Both the position numbers and the translations under genes were made by a program. Shown piece by piece: positions 1-14,500 of a stretch of 64,000 bases of DNA (its first letter is position 1; each line of letters begins with the position of its first letter). The notes below the pieces were generated by a model. It saw only the letters and a program-made list of their open reading frames with translations, searched no databases and had not been told where the DNA came from. Source of the DNA: Glandiceps talaboti (lineage: Eukaryota > Hemichordata > Enteropneusta > Spengelidae); contig NC_135566.1 in NCBI RefSeq assembly GCF_964340395.1, positions 8,381,001-8,445,000 of the forward strand. Direction: 5' to 3'.

Positions 1-1231
1 GTGATAACAAAGCAAGAGAAGGGCAAAATGGGGAGTCAAGAAATAGCTTGTACCTCGTCTTGCCTGACCCCTGACATTAAACATTTTGAATGGAAATGTA
101 GAACTGAATAGATGTACACACACAAAAGTCTGTTTTAGTATACAAAAAGTCTATACAACAAACAGAAAGTCTATACTGTTCAGAGTTTACATTTAATCAC
201 TCATAATGCTCATATTGTTGCAAAGATTCCTAAAAACTTAGAACTTAGGGGGGGGGGGGGGATGTTCCAATTGCTGAGGATAACTTTATATGCATGTACT
301 CACAACTAATTTATAAAAGTATTTTAGGAAAGTAGAATTAAAGGCACTCTTAATTTAGAACTGAAGTCCATCTACACAAATGTATGTTTGTTGAGATTTA
401 CTGTTCAGTGTAGGTTTAGTTTTATACATTGTATATTTGTATGTACATTGTTGTATTTGTTCCTGTTTTACTCATTTCAATCTTTTTAAGTCTTACCATG
501 TGAAATACAGGTAGACTGTATAATAAGAATGTTTTATTCAGGAAAAATAAGACCACCGGCCTTAATGCTTTAAATACAATACAGACAAAATGGAAAGTAG
601 AGTGTGAGATAGGTCGTGTTGTTCAGCCACATCGGGCTTCTCAATCAAAATAACATGGCACGAATGTCTGTATCGTAGAGACTACAATACTAGATGACTT
701 GCTGTATGTATCCATAGGTATCATGTTTTCAATATCACCAAGTATTTGATAAAACTTTACCTGAGGATAAAGATAATTCATAAATCAAGTAATTATCGGA
801 TTTATAAATTATATACCATATTTTTTTCATATTTGTAAACTGTCACTGTAATGTGACGATATGAAATATTGCAGATCTTGCACTGTTTGATAATTGTTAT
901 TGATGAAAACATATGACTGCTTCCTGTGAAATACACAGTAATTATATATTGAAATTGATAGGCGAAAATGACGTCTGTCTGTTGTAATAAACAGGTTTAA
1001 GGATTTCCTGTAGAACTGTTTATTCTCGGAAAGTGTAATTATTATTATTAGTAGTAGTAAATCTCAATATTACGTGACAGTTGATATCAGTATGTTATAC
1101 TATGCACAAGCCATTTAGAACAAAAAATAGGGGATATATACTCTACATCACGACAACGCACGTTTACATCACTGGTGCTGCTGTGATCGAAATACGAGTC
1201 AAAACGTTCAAAATCACCATTACTTTCTGTC

Positions 1232-1430
1232 ATTTTTCTTTGATATTACTGGCGCTGGTATAATTATGTTATTCTCCAATATTTTTCTTCAATCAGCCCA
1301 AAAATAGTCATGACCTAAGGGTTGTCACAATCCGTCTATTGAGTCATAATGACAAAGACCCCTTAGGTCACTCATATTTTCCCTGGCTGAACAAAGAAAA
1401 AATATTTGGGAATAACATCTAATTGTTATT
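1232..1430. mobile_element. Palindromic MITE, family 1, copy 1
   Basis: Two arms of roughly 60 bp form an imperfect inverted repeat: left arm from about 1261 through GTGACCTAAGG-like sequence, right arm from CCTTAGGTCACTCATATTTT to ATAACATCTAATTG. A second copy at 26385-26570 shares both arms and left flanking sequence from ATTTTTCTTTGAT. There is no coding capacity, so it is a non-autonomous element. The target duplication is not clear. Confidence 0.75.
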
Positions 1431-1679
1431 ATTAAGCTTGATAGTTTGAAATGAATATGTTAACTGTCAAAAAATGGACTCATGTTTTATTTTGTTTCAA
1501 ATTGATGAATTGCATGTAATATATATGGTATATACATACACTGCCAATGTCTATGATTACAGCATCTACATTGTATTTTCACAGTGAAGGAAATGTTTAC
1601 AGTTTCCTGTGGAGGCAAATAACATACATGCATGATAATGGATTTTGAAGTGATGTAAATTACTTACAAATCATACATA

Positions 1680-2600
1680 GATCTAATGGTTCAAGGATAT
1701 CCTGTACACAGTTGTTGATTTAGTGAAATCATGTGTATTGTGAGCGTGTATTATGAGGGCATTGACGTATTTGAAAGATAATTTATTTGTTTTCTCTTAG
1801 TTCAGACATTGTTAGTCTCCCAAACATAGTACTCTACAAGCATCACACAGTTGTTTACATATAGTGAAATCATTTGTATTATAAGGGTGTTGATATATCG
1901 AAAAAATATTGACACGTATTTGTTTTCTTGGAAACTATTAGTTTGGACATCCCCAAACATAGCCATTTTGTCTACCAGCATCACACAGTTGTTTACTTAT
2001 TCAAATCATCTGTATATTGAGGTTATTGACATTAAAAAGATTCTCAAAAACCTCCGGAAACTCATCATTTGGCCTAAACATAGCATCACATCATAGTTGT
2101 TTACCCCATAGTGAAATGATCTGTGTCATGAGGGTATTGACTTATCTGAAAGATATTTATTTGTTTTCTGTGAAACTTAAGTTTTGACATCCCCAAACAT
2201 AGCAGTATTTTACCAGCATTGCACAGTTGTTTACCGAGTGAAATCAAATTTATGAGAGTGTTGACTTGTATAAAATACATTTTATATGTTTTTTTAAGAA
2301 ACTCTTACTAGTCTTAGTTCAGTGTAGTTTGGACATCCCCAAACACAATGGTGTGTCTACCAGTTGTTTACATAGTGAAATCGTCTATGCTATGAGGTTA
2401 TTGACATATCTAAAAAGATTTTCAGAAACCCTCCATTTGGACATCCCCAAACACATAGCATCACATCATAGCTATAGTTGTTCACTTCAGGGAAATGATC
2501 AGCATGGCTATAGGTTATTGACATATCTAAAAGACTCAGTTTTTTTCTATGAAACTCTTAGTTCAGCCATTGCATGTCTCCCAAACATATAGCACTTAGT
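1680..2600. repeat. Degenerate tandem repeat, unit about 110-140 bp
   Basis: Six or so diverged units recur, recognisable by CACAGTTGTTTAC, GTGAAATCAT, GAGGGTATTGACATAT and GGACATCCCCAAACATAG blocks spaced about 110-140 bp apart. Apparent short reading frames here are repeat translations, not genes. Confidence 0.75.
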
Positions 2601-2812
2601 ATGTTTACTAGTCTGGTGGTACAGACACAATAGTCCTTTCCATGGTTTACAAGGAGAGGGGGGCCAGGGGTTATACACCTATGTCTCCAAGCTTTCATCA
2701 GATTTAGCATTCAGCTCACCAAAGACAGCTGTGCGAGCCAGTATTGTAGACAGAATAAACCATTGTACCAATGCACATAGGTAAAACAGGGAAAATGGAA
2801 TTCCATATTCAG

Positions 2813-2813
2813 G

Positions 2814-2890
<77 letters not shown>
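2813..2890. repeat. (GTT)n microsatellite
   Basis: Uninterrupted GTT trinucleotide run of about 78 bp, non-coding. Confidence 0.95.
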
Positions 2891-2893
<3 letters not shown>

Positions 2894-3786
2894 AATGTCC
2901 TATGTAGACATCAAATTATAAACAGTTTTTAGTATGGTATACAAATGAAGCACTACAAGATACCAGCCCTCTGGCTTATAAGACACAAAATAAAATGAAT
3001 AGATCAATAGATAGTATACATTTGTATTAGCAAATCTGGAGGTACATGTGTTTTTACAGATTGAAACTAGAATGCTAACATGTCAACAAAATTTAGATTT
3101 CTTAACTGTAACTAACACCCTGTTGTAGTTTTAAAATTCCAATAATACAAAATATGCACATTAATCAAAATATTATTAAATGTGAACTAAGTCAAACCAA
3201 AATTTAAAAAAAAAATTAGAAATGAAATATTCATTTTGTTTTGAATGATGTTTAATAAACTCTACAAATATGTTATAATATCACTTCATGCTATTTAATA
3301 ATAATAATTATTATTATTAAACTTTATTTCGGGAAAGAAAGAATGCAACAATGCTCAAAACATCCCCACGGCTAGAACAGACAGACGAAAGATATAAATA
3401 CATACAAAACAGCATTATAAAACAACTAGAATTTAAAAAGGACACTGAAAAATAATATGCCAGATTTTATATGAAACTAGCATTTTATGGAAACAAAAAC
3501 ATTGTGATAAAAACATACATAGAAATGCACCTAAAATGAATTCATATTATAACTGCTGTACGTGTATATTAAACCTTTGGAATTTAATATTACATTCATT
3601 CTTACAACAAATGCCAGAAGCTCCTGAACAAATATCCAAGTTAACAGATATTTTGTGCACTTTATTATTAACATAAAGTATATTTAATAAATTCATACAA
3701 ATGAAACTGATATGTGAATAAGAAATGAGTGGAAATTTATCCTCAGTAAAAATAATTATGATGTTTCACATTTTAATTTTTTACAG

Positions 3787-6700
3787 GAAGCTGAAGATGA
3801 GACTGATGACAGAAGATTGCGACATCAAAAAAGGTACTATCGTATATATGTATATTTTATAGAAACTAAACTGTTATTAGTTTACAATACCATTGAAGTA
3901 TGTGATCAACCAAACCATAGTGACTGTAGAATTTCAATTAGGTGACACACTTTTTACATCTCGCACAAGATTTTTTGTACGAATTACACAAACAAAATAC
4001 AGGCACTGATAGCACAAATGCACATGAAATGGTACATTTTATCTCACTGTAAACACAAATAAACAGTTTTGAATATTCCTTATTTCATCCAAAAGTGATA
4101 TTGATTTGTGCTCACGGTGAGATAAGATAATAATATTCATGACTACTTAGTATTGTGTTTGTATTACCTTTAAATAAAACAATCTATAGCTATCTTAAAA
4201 TGTGTTATAAGTGTTTTTGACTGCCAGAACGTCATATTTTTTTTTTTTTAAATTATACATATATGAGAAGTTGTGAATTTGTATTGTATAAAGCCAAGGT
4301 AGTAAAATCTTTGCTACCCAGACTCTCAGCGCTGGGATTCAACTACGAGATCGCCCAGACAAGAGTCTTGGGAAATGTAATCTCAAGTCGTCTGCACTGG
4401 AAACCACGTATTACAGTTCTTACATCATGCAAAAGTTGGCTTATTAGGCTCATTCATTGTAATTAAGGTGTATCGGTTGCTTGAGACTTGCAAGCCTGTC
4501 TTTAAAGGAACCTAGGTTATTCAGCGTACAATGTTAAACATGCAGTATTCCCCAGAATGCCATGCTTTGGGACAGAGATCCAGTGTGGCGCCATGATCAG
4601 GGTAGTCCCTGAGTAGAGTCCCAGCACTGTGAGTCTGGGTAACCAAGACTAGGGTATAGTACAGTACAGTACAGCCATCTGCCATGTTTCTAAAATCTCA
4701 CTCTCATGTAGTTGATAATTACCAGTAAAGCTAATTACATTCATCAGACTTAATCAAGTGTAATGAGAATCAATTATGTGATACTTAGTCTGTAAAGAAC
4801 TGACATTCCCCACCATGCTGTCAGCTATCAGCTATCATTTCAATACAGTGTATCTTACAGTCTACGTGCTAGGCTGACAAGTCAAATTTAAGTCATCACA
4901 TCTCAGAGATTTAATTACCATGAATTTGTCACATCTCAGTGTGTTAATTAATTACATGAATTTGTCACATCACAAGAGTTAATTAGCGTGAAAGTAACTA
5001 ATTGTTCATTTCGAACAATCTGGTACTATACACTACCCTCTTTTAACTTTCACATGTATTACATATAAGACAAAGGAATGACCACCAAGAACAGGGTAAA
5101 GTAGTATGAGAATCAGGAATAAGGTAACACAAGTCCCCAGATATTCAGGACCTAGAAACTTTGATGGTTTACGTACCTGGGGTTCAGTATTCACAGAATC
5201 TTTTAGTTGAGTTTACATGTCATGCTAAAGCTTTAGAGGCCAAGCTTTCCTGTATTAGTAAACACAAAAGATCTATACCAGTGTTTCAAAATGGAGATTG
5301 GTTGTCTCATTATAATGTCTGAAAAAGTGGTTTTCTCACCGAAAGGGAATTCTTTTCATCAAGTTTGCTGTAACAATTCATTCATCCTACCTACTATCAA
5401 AATATTTCACATGACACCTAGTGATTATATACAATGTTTTACTGCAAAAGATGAAAAGAAAAGTCATCACCATCAATGCTACTGACACTTATGTACTACT
5501 AATTATTAGCAATACAATTCATCGCCCTCCCTCTGCTGTATGATATGAACCAGCCCTTATCGATTGAAAATGACATATGGGATCATTATAGACTCTCTCA
5601 GTAGGAGATGAATGAAAAAAAAGTAATCCAACTAAATGTTTGTAAGAGATAGTAGGTATCGTATTACCAGATCAATCAAAGGCCATGCATGTTGTGGTAT
5701 TATGGGGAGACTTTCAGATATTCTTGGTCCGAGACCCACAGACAACCATGTATGGCAAATGTTATCCGAGATGTCCAAGACAGACATACCTTCAAGCTAG
5801 AATGTAGCAAGCCACATGTGTTATTAGCACAAGACTATAGCAGAGTATCTTTCGAAATTGCAAGACCCGAGGCGCGTGTTTTGAGATTTTTCTCCAGCTT
5901 GTTAGCATTCAGGGGATTTGATGCCAAGAAATTTTAATAGGTCTCTTCCGGTGTGTAATTGGAAATTTCTGTTGCTGCTCAAGTTGGGAATGTTGACATT
6001 GCATAATCAAGGAAAAGGAACACAGATTTACTGTTTATGTCAGAACATGAGGTTTCCCACATGCAGGGTATCAGAACTTCAAGGCTTTCCATGGGAAAAC
6101 TTTGGAATGATTCAAATCACTGGAAGACATTGTGATGCCTGCTTGAAAACATGCACAATTATGTGAATCTGTTTAAGATGTTGGTGCCAAATAATTGTAC
6201 ATTGGTTTCAGTAACTGAAAGGATTAATACTAAAGATCTTTCACTGTCTTCTCACACTAGTTTCAACGAGAGTTTCTTTGCTGTCAAAGGAGCTGCTCTG
6301 ATTCTGCCTCAAGGTGGTGAAAATGTGGCCAGACCTGTCACCAAGCACCCAGGTAAGTCTTACACAGTATGTATCTTGACTACCAGATTTTATGGTAGGA
6401 GTTTGTTAGGCTAATGGAAGTCAATCAAAAATTGTCGCTGAACAGTTTATTGGCTAAATCTGACTACTGATGTGATGGAAGAAGTTAAATTTGATCCCAC
6501 AATGTTTGATATCCACACTCAATGGGCTAGTTTACATAGAGAAAGGTTACCATTACTGTACATACACATACATGTTATCGGTAGTCAAGAATGATAATAT
6601 TTTGTTTCTTTTTACCAAACTTAGTTAGGTCGGTATATTTTGTTAGTCCCATGCCATGTGTAAGGTTTATAAAATTGAAGCCACTCGTGCACAAATTCTA

Positions 6701-9700
6701 AACATAGATCAGTGTTGCAGTAATTTGTTATTATAGTCCAATGTAGTAGTATAATGTAAGGTTTATAAAGTTAAAGGCACTCTGTGTAGAACAGTGTATT
6801 TTGTTAATATAAAATATGTAAATTTGAGCCAGTGTGTCGAAAAAAATGAACTGAAGTAAAGATCGATGTCGTAGCATTGAACTGATTCCAAGCATATGTC
6901 AGTGTATTGTGTTATATGAAATGTGTAAGTTTGAGCCAACATGTCGATAAAACTTTATCTGATTGAAGTATACATATGGTAGCATTGAAATGGTTCCACA
7001 CATAGGTCAGAATATTTTGTTATGAAATATGTTGTAAGTTTGAACCAACATAACAAGTATAGAAGTCGCAGCATTGAACTGGTTCCAAGTATGCATCACA
7101 AGTTGACCTCCATATCAACTGAGAGTTGTCCTGATTACCAGTAAAGACACCACCACCAGGGACAATGCTGGTATCACTTTACAATGTAATTTATAGATAA
7201 ACTGATGAAAGATAGGGATAATCAACTTAGGACTTAAATATCGGACCTACTGCAGAGAAAAACGGTTTGGCTCTCTTTACCGCATTGTACATTATGCCTC
7301 CACCCAGTGAGTTGAAAACAAACTTTAGAATGAGTGGCTAAAATTGGAAGGTCATAAGAAATGGAGAACTTTGTTTGTAAGCAGGAATATGTGAAATATT
7401 AGAACTGATAAAAATATGGTATATAATGTATGTTTAACGTAATCAGAGCCAGAAATGCTGACAACACTGTATGCAATGGTTTTGGTTCTTCAAATATTTG
7501 ATTTTAATGTTTCATGTATGTCTACAAATGTATCTGTTATGCACAGACATGAAAGTTTTCATTCAACTGTGAAGTTTCCGTTTTATTGTAAAAATATTCG
7601 GGTTTCACTTCAGTCCTTGGTATTTAACAAAGTAATCACTCAGATGAAATCGAAATCGACACATTTGTATTAAAGTAAAACTTTAACTATTTCAAATGTT
7701 TTGAAGTGTAATTTATTTAACCTTCATAAAATATGACCTGCTAAGAGATCAGTTTCCTTTCTTTGACAGTTATTTGTGTAATAATTTATAATAATTTATT
7801 TCATGATATCTGACACATTTAATACATATCATAAAACAAACTAGACCCGTTTTAGTCACTGACTAAAAAAGTGTTTAAAAATGTTTCCCTTCTAAAAGAA
7901 TTAGATTTGTGTATTATGAAATTAAAATTAAGGTGGCAATAATGAGAAGATACCCTCAGGGTAAAAATTTCTAATTGAAATATTGCAAATTTTCACCAGG
8001 GGTGTATTGTAATTTGTATTTCATATCACAAAAATATTGACTCTCTGTAGAAATTATGATTGTCAGTACAAACATGGAGTTATGTGTTGTTGTTCATTGC
8101 AATGTTATGTATCAAGTTCTGTTTTGATGTTGTAGTAGTCTGGATGCCAACTGTGGTTTCTAACCACAGTTAACCACAGTGAAGGTATAAATCATACCGA
8201 TACTGTATAGGAACTAGACTATGTTGTAGTGGCAAATGATCTGCAAAATATTTGGTCTTTGAAGTTTTTTATGATAATAATTATCGGTATTCTATATTCT
8301 ATGTGCTATTTGATATGCAGTATTATGTTTTGTATTTTCATACTGTAGTGATAGGAGACCTGCAAACCTTATACATACTATGTTTCTGTTACTTGACATT
8401 TGTGATAATTTATGTATTCTGTTCATTCACATCACAGTGGTTGGAGATCTACAGACCCATTTACAGGCAATGTTTATGTTGCTTCGACCTCAAGATACAA
8501 TTAAATTGGTAAGTGGCTATCTATACATGTGTTTGTTATTGTCACGTACCATGCAGTTCTAAACCAAATATGTAAAAGGGACTGAGCTTCTCTTTTTCTT
8601 CATTCGGTCATCAATACGGTATTGTCAATTTAAGTAAATTGTATGACAGAACCCCATGACATGGGAGTGCTAGTGTGGCATACTTGGGGTATGTGCGCAA
8701 GTGTTTGCCATATTCTCTGCACCTGTACTTTCATGAGGGTAGCGAGTGCTTCCAGTGTTCTTTGCACCCATACTTTCACGAGCGTAGTGCGAGAAAGTGC
8801 AGCAGAAAACATTACAAGTACGAGTGCAAATTAGCCTGATCAGTGCCCACACTAGAACTCATGTGGCATGGGGTTCTGTTATTATTATATATGTTTATCT
8901 GAAATGGCAAATTTTCATAAAAATTATAAAAATCATACGACTTGATCATGTGATTTTGTGTATAGTGAACAACTGCATCCTCATTTGCATATCATTTGCA
9001 TACAGGTATGCAATAATGTTTTCGGTATTGCACTGCAGTGAAAATACCTGGGTCCACTAGTATGCCCTCGCACCAGTGCAAGTAATCTCTGGTACATAAT
9101 GTAATACTAACTCCATATATTTGGATTAGGATTGCATGGTTTGTGACCATATTCTTAATTTATTATTTATAAACAGAATCTCACTGTAAAGTCGTACACA
9201 TATTTTTATTTAGCATTCTGCCAAAAACTGATTTCAATTTAGGTTATATCTGTAAAACTTTTGAGTTCATGCTCGTGGTGTTATTTATTTGTAGTGTAAG
9301 ATTGAATTTTATTGCCATGTTTTTGAGTTCAAATTCTACCCACTGCACACACCCAGTATTCATACTCATAGGTGAATGTTGAATCAGCATAATGTCAAAG
9401 TTTGTAATGGTATGATCCAATTTGTACCAGACTTTTCAGTTATTAATGTAAAATCAACATAAATGTGTTTTTAATCTTGATATTTAATAAATATCAAACA
9501 GTGAGATGTTTACTTGTCACAGGAAAGCAATGTGAGTGATTCAATATAATTAGAATGTATTTGTACAAGGACAGTAAAACAGCACAGTAGTGTTTGTGTG
9601 CATGGTTCACCCAGGTAGAAGGCCAGTGAGCTGCAGTGTTCTGTGATTCACCTTGTAGAAGGCCAGTGAGCTGCAGTGTTCTGTGGTTCACCCAGGTAGA

Positions 9701-11452
9701 AGGCCAGTGAGCTGCAGTGTTCTGTGATTCACCTTGTAGAAGGCCAGTGAGCACCACAGCAGTATTTTGTGGTTCGCCCTTTAGAAGGCCAGTTAGCACA
9801 TACACTACAGCAGTGTTTTGTGGTTTGCCCTTTAGAAGGCCAGTGAGCACCACAGCAGTGTTTATGGTTTGCACTGTGACATATATGTACAACCTGAAGG
9901 CATCACAAATTGACAGCATACCATATGGCAGGTTATGTCAATAGATACTTTAATCACTAGTTTTATTCTAGGAACTGAATACCAGATTCTCTCTTTTACT
10001 TGGCATGTAATCGCAACACTTTTGTAGCTCATTTGAACCATCTATCCAGATTCTCTGTCCTGAATATGGAAAGAAAATCTGATTTCTACTATTAGACTTA
10101 GTCTAACATAACTGTACTGTATTCAATGCAGTTGCAGTATATGCTTTTGTTGAGTACTCACTGTGTTTGTGAATATAAAACCACAATGACAACTCAGATC
10201 AAAATATTAGATTTAGAAAAAGCTGTAGAAGATATCTTCAATACAGAAATTTGATTTTAAAATTTTTAACAAAGGCAGCTCAAAAACTTAAATTAATGAC
10301 TGATAACACGTGTTGCTTGATTTTAGTTTGTTTGTCTTCAAATTCACTCAACTATAGGTTTGGAATATGGAAAAATAAATTGTGAATATTTTAATAAATG
10401 TATCTCAAAACTAGCTCCATACACTGACCCATAGTGTTGCCATCAACTTGGAGTCAAAACTAGCTCCATACACTGACCCATACAGCGACTTCTGCCATCA
10501 CCTTGGAGTCAAAACGAGCTCCATACACTGACCCATACAGCGACTTCTGCCACCAAACATTGAAAGCTGTGACCTGTAAGTGTAAGAACAGATAGCTAAC
10601 AGAAATCAATCATTGAGCAGTATAAACATATAACAGCTACTGTAACAAACAGATGTTGTAAGTTTTAAAGGCCCAGTTCAGATTAGGGTTAACATCTAAT
10701 AAGTTGTCTGACAGATCGAGCTCTATAAAAAAGTTAGTCCAGAACTGGTCCTATTTATTATGGCTCCTCTGATCAGATAAACGCCCTGTTCAGATTACAT
10801 GGAAAAGACAAGATTACTTAAAATGAACAAAGCAGGAGATTCCAATATGTTTGATACTTAGGATAAAGGGTAATTAAACTATTTGCACATGAGAAGTCTG
10901 ACCTTTGACCTAGACTACATGATATCATGTGTTTGACACTTTCCTCCCCTACAGAGACCCTTTGGCAGGAATTTTTGTAGTAACAAAAGATGTTATCAGA
11001 TAAGCAATACGGACTCCGTCATCTTAGTCTTAACTTTATCAATACTCATTTTAGACGATCAAAGTTAATTATTTTGCACAATGTTTTCTATATTTTGAAC
11101 TTTCAATAAAAAAGTTTTTCTACGGAATCTTCCTTACAATGATTATCAATATTGCCAATATTGTCCAGGCTACACTTAGATAGCCTGAAGACGTACTTGC
11201 CGGACTGTGATTGTCAGTAGTCTAGTACTATCCTTCATTGAATCTAGAGATCTGATCAGAGATGATTTGATTGATACCACATAAGTATCCAGACTAGTGA
11301 CTTGGCTATAGTATATGGACAGTGAACAAGTCGAGTGTAGTGGAGTCACGGATCCAACAAGTAGAAAGGCAGCCTCTCTACATGCATTAATAGTGTGAAC
11401 TTGGAATTCACTTTGCTCTCCAATTTGAAAGGATGTCAAATCTAACACATGT

Positions 11453-11540
<88 letters not shown>

Positions 11541-14500
11541 AAGACTGTCTTTGTCAATTGCTTGCAGTATATTCTGATTAGAGAGGATATGGGGAAAAAA
11601 ATACGAAAAAAATTCAGAAAAGTATTTTCATGTCGTACACCTGTTGTCCAGCCACAAGGATGAGAACAGCTGTGTACATGTATCTTCATCCTCCCTGGAG
11701 TGAAAAATAAATAGATAGTCCCACCAAAGATGTTTGACTTTATATAGGCAAGCATTGCTTTCTGGCATGCAGTCAGGTTGATAGATGGTATATCTGTTTA
11801 TTTTAAAAAGTCCCTAATGGACATTTAGTAAAAGGTTGAAACTACAGGTCATTTTGCCACCACTAATGTACCAGTAATGTTTTATTGTACCAATGTTGTC
11901 AGAAAAACTCACCTCAAGTTATACAAGAGACCAGTAGACATGTGTTTTATAATGGGTGTACAGTGTATGTATACCCTAATGTTAGGTCACCCCATTAAAA
12001 CTATACGACTATGTTATAAAGTAGTGTGGGTACGTAATAACCTTAAAGCCCAGCTCCCATTACGATTCAAATGTAGATGTGAAGAATAGTTGTCTGGTAG
12101 AGCTATCGATGAAGTTGGTCGACCTGAACAAAAGAATGAACCTATGTAATTCTTATGACTCCAATGATAAAAATAACACTAATTTGAGAACCTGGGATTG
12201 AGACTGGGGCCTTTAAATAAACGCTTTCCTAATGTTATACAACATCATCATAATCAGGGAATTTGAAAATACATACTGTCAACATGTAATTCCCAAATTT
12301 CACAAACTGAAATCTATTAAAGTGGTGAAAGTTCATTCTCATAATTTGTAATATTTTTTTTTTAAATTGTTAATCATTCAATTTCTACCTATGTCAGTAC
12401 ATGTACATTGCGTTTATTAAAAATCATCGCATCTTAGCTGGTGCCTGGAATTTAGCATCTAATTACATTTCTGCCTTCCATGTGAAGAATTTATTTTACA
12501 GTAACATCTCATTATTATTTGATGGACATCAAGATTGTCTGACCCTTGACCTTGTCATCTTCTAGCTACACCCAGTCAGAAAACAAGAAGTGCATGCTAA
12601 ATTAATGACCTTGAAAGTAAGAGCAATGACCTTGAAATGAGATTAACCATCAAGTACATTTCATCAGTAAATTATTCCAAAATGCTTTTCTGAAGCTGAA
12701 AAGATGAAAGGATGTAACCTTCACCACAGTTTATAATGTGATAAATAAATGAACATACATAGTTTACTGATGTACACACTTTCCCTTGCCTATAAATTAT
12801 CATAATGTGTCATGGATAGTTTACATACAATACATACATGTGTTAGTCAGTATTGTGGTTAACCACATTGAAGCCTGACACTGCCAGAGAGTGTGGACAG
12901 ATTTAGTATTTCTGTTTCACTACATCATGTTGATGTCCTTGAGCTGGGCTAGGCTTTCCTCATTCGAATACTATGACCTTTGACCTAGACTCATCCCTAG
13001 GCAGGATTGAATGCATACAACTTCTTTTACAGCAGCTATGGATACATGTAGTCTTAGACTAACTACAGACTCTCTGGACTAACTATCTTTATAGAGTTAA
13101 TTTAAGTATAAGAGGCTTGAAAGTATCTACTGTAGATAGACTTTGAAATATCATTCTATATATTAAGATTTAGTTTATTGTATGATCTAATAGCCTGTTG
13201 TAGTGATGTGTTGGGAATTAAATGTTATAGTCCAGCTTGTCCATGTTAAATTGCCACACCCCATTTCCATGATCTGATAGACCGAAGGCAAAGGAAGGAT
13301 TTCAATGTGGGTAGATCCTGTGGAAGGTATTGTTTCTGTGTTGGGATTCTAGGTCAACTGTTGTCAAGGTCAGATCTATATGTAGTAGATCCCAAGGATA
13401 GAAGTCTTCAAGGTCGATGAAACATAGCCAAGGTCAAGCAAGAGATTATCATTAAAATTTGATAGTCACAAATGGTTTATCCGTGAAAGAGGTCATATAG
13501 ATGGTTAAAGAAAAGTACACTGTAAGATTGAAATATTGCCATCCAATATTGATATATAACCCAATTGTCGTATATTATTATTCATGACAATATTATAATT
13601 ATACCAGTTTTTTTTTGTGAAAACTCAAAATTAACAAAATAAGTGAAAGGATGCTTTTTTGTATTTTGCATAAAATATTTTGTGTAACGACAGCCATGTA
13701 TGATCCTTGAACATTCCAAAATCAGTAGAGAGTTCAGCTGTTACTGTAATTTATCTCAGTGACTGTAATTGTTATTAAATGGCAAGTATAATTAAATGGT
13801 ACCAAAACTACTTCGATGGCTTTCAAGTCGTTTAGTTTTGTTAATTTCCATCAAATCTTGATTCAAAGTACTTAGACTACTAGAAACCACACTCTGTAAG
13901 GCCAAAGTACTTTGTAAAGTTGACAGGGAAATGGCATTGAGTTCTAAACAAGTACATTTATACCATGGTTCTGTCTCACAGTTATTCTTATCTGTCAAGT
14001 ACCAAAGTAAGCTAACAACAGGAATCATTTCCCTTCGACTACTTCCCTTTCCTCCTCTTCATCTATAAATAAACTGTCTTAAAGTATCCTGTTATGCCAG
14101 TCACACACAGGACGGAAAATTCCATCACTTTCTAACTTGTAGACTTTACAGTGTTCTGGGAAATCAGCTGTTAGCTATCAAAGTGGATAGCATAGAAAAC
14201 ATGTTTTTATCAGAGTGGGTCATTTATTGGTATATGGAATTGATACATGTACTCTGATAACCCTTAAGGCCAAGAAGAAAAAAAGTGTTGTTTCTGGTCA
14301 GGACAGTTTGTCTAAAATAGTGCGACGATGCTTTTTTCTTTTCTTTTTTTAATTCTCAACGTACCTGTCACTCAATCTACTATTTATGGCAGTTACTGTT
14401 CTTTTTATTTAGTACTTTAGAGCAAGTGTGTATGTGGGGCAGATGTCATTTGCTTGTTCATGATTGGCTCTGCAGTTGTCTTCATTGAAGTGTAGGGAGG

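Larger units (their letters stand above)
1..3786. other. Non-coding sequence upstream of first visible SSH exon
   Basis: Probably an intron of the Slingshot gene, since the next exon begins in phase 0 at an acceptor. I see no coding exon. It holds a G-run (249-260), a palindromic MITE (1232-1430), a degenerate tandem array (about 1680-2600), a GTT microsatellite (2813-2890) and a small ATT/AAT palindrome (about 3297-3322). Confidence 0.6.

Noticed and set aside
5289-6166. Series of short plus-strand open frames
   Set aside because: No recognisable domain, no phase-consistent splice sites, and they lie within a Slingshot intron.
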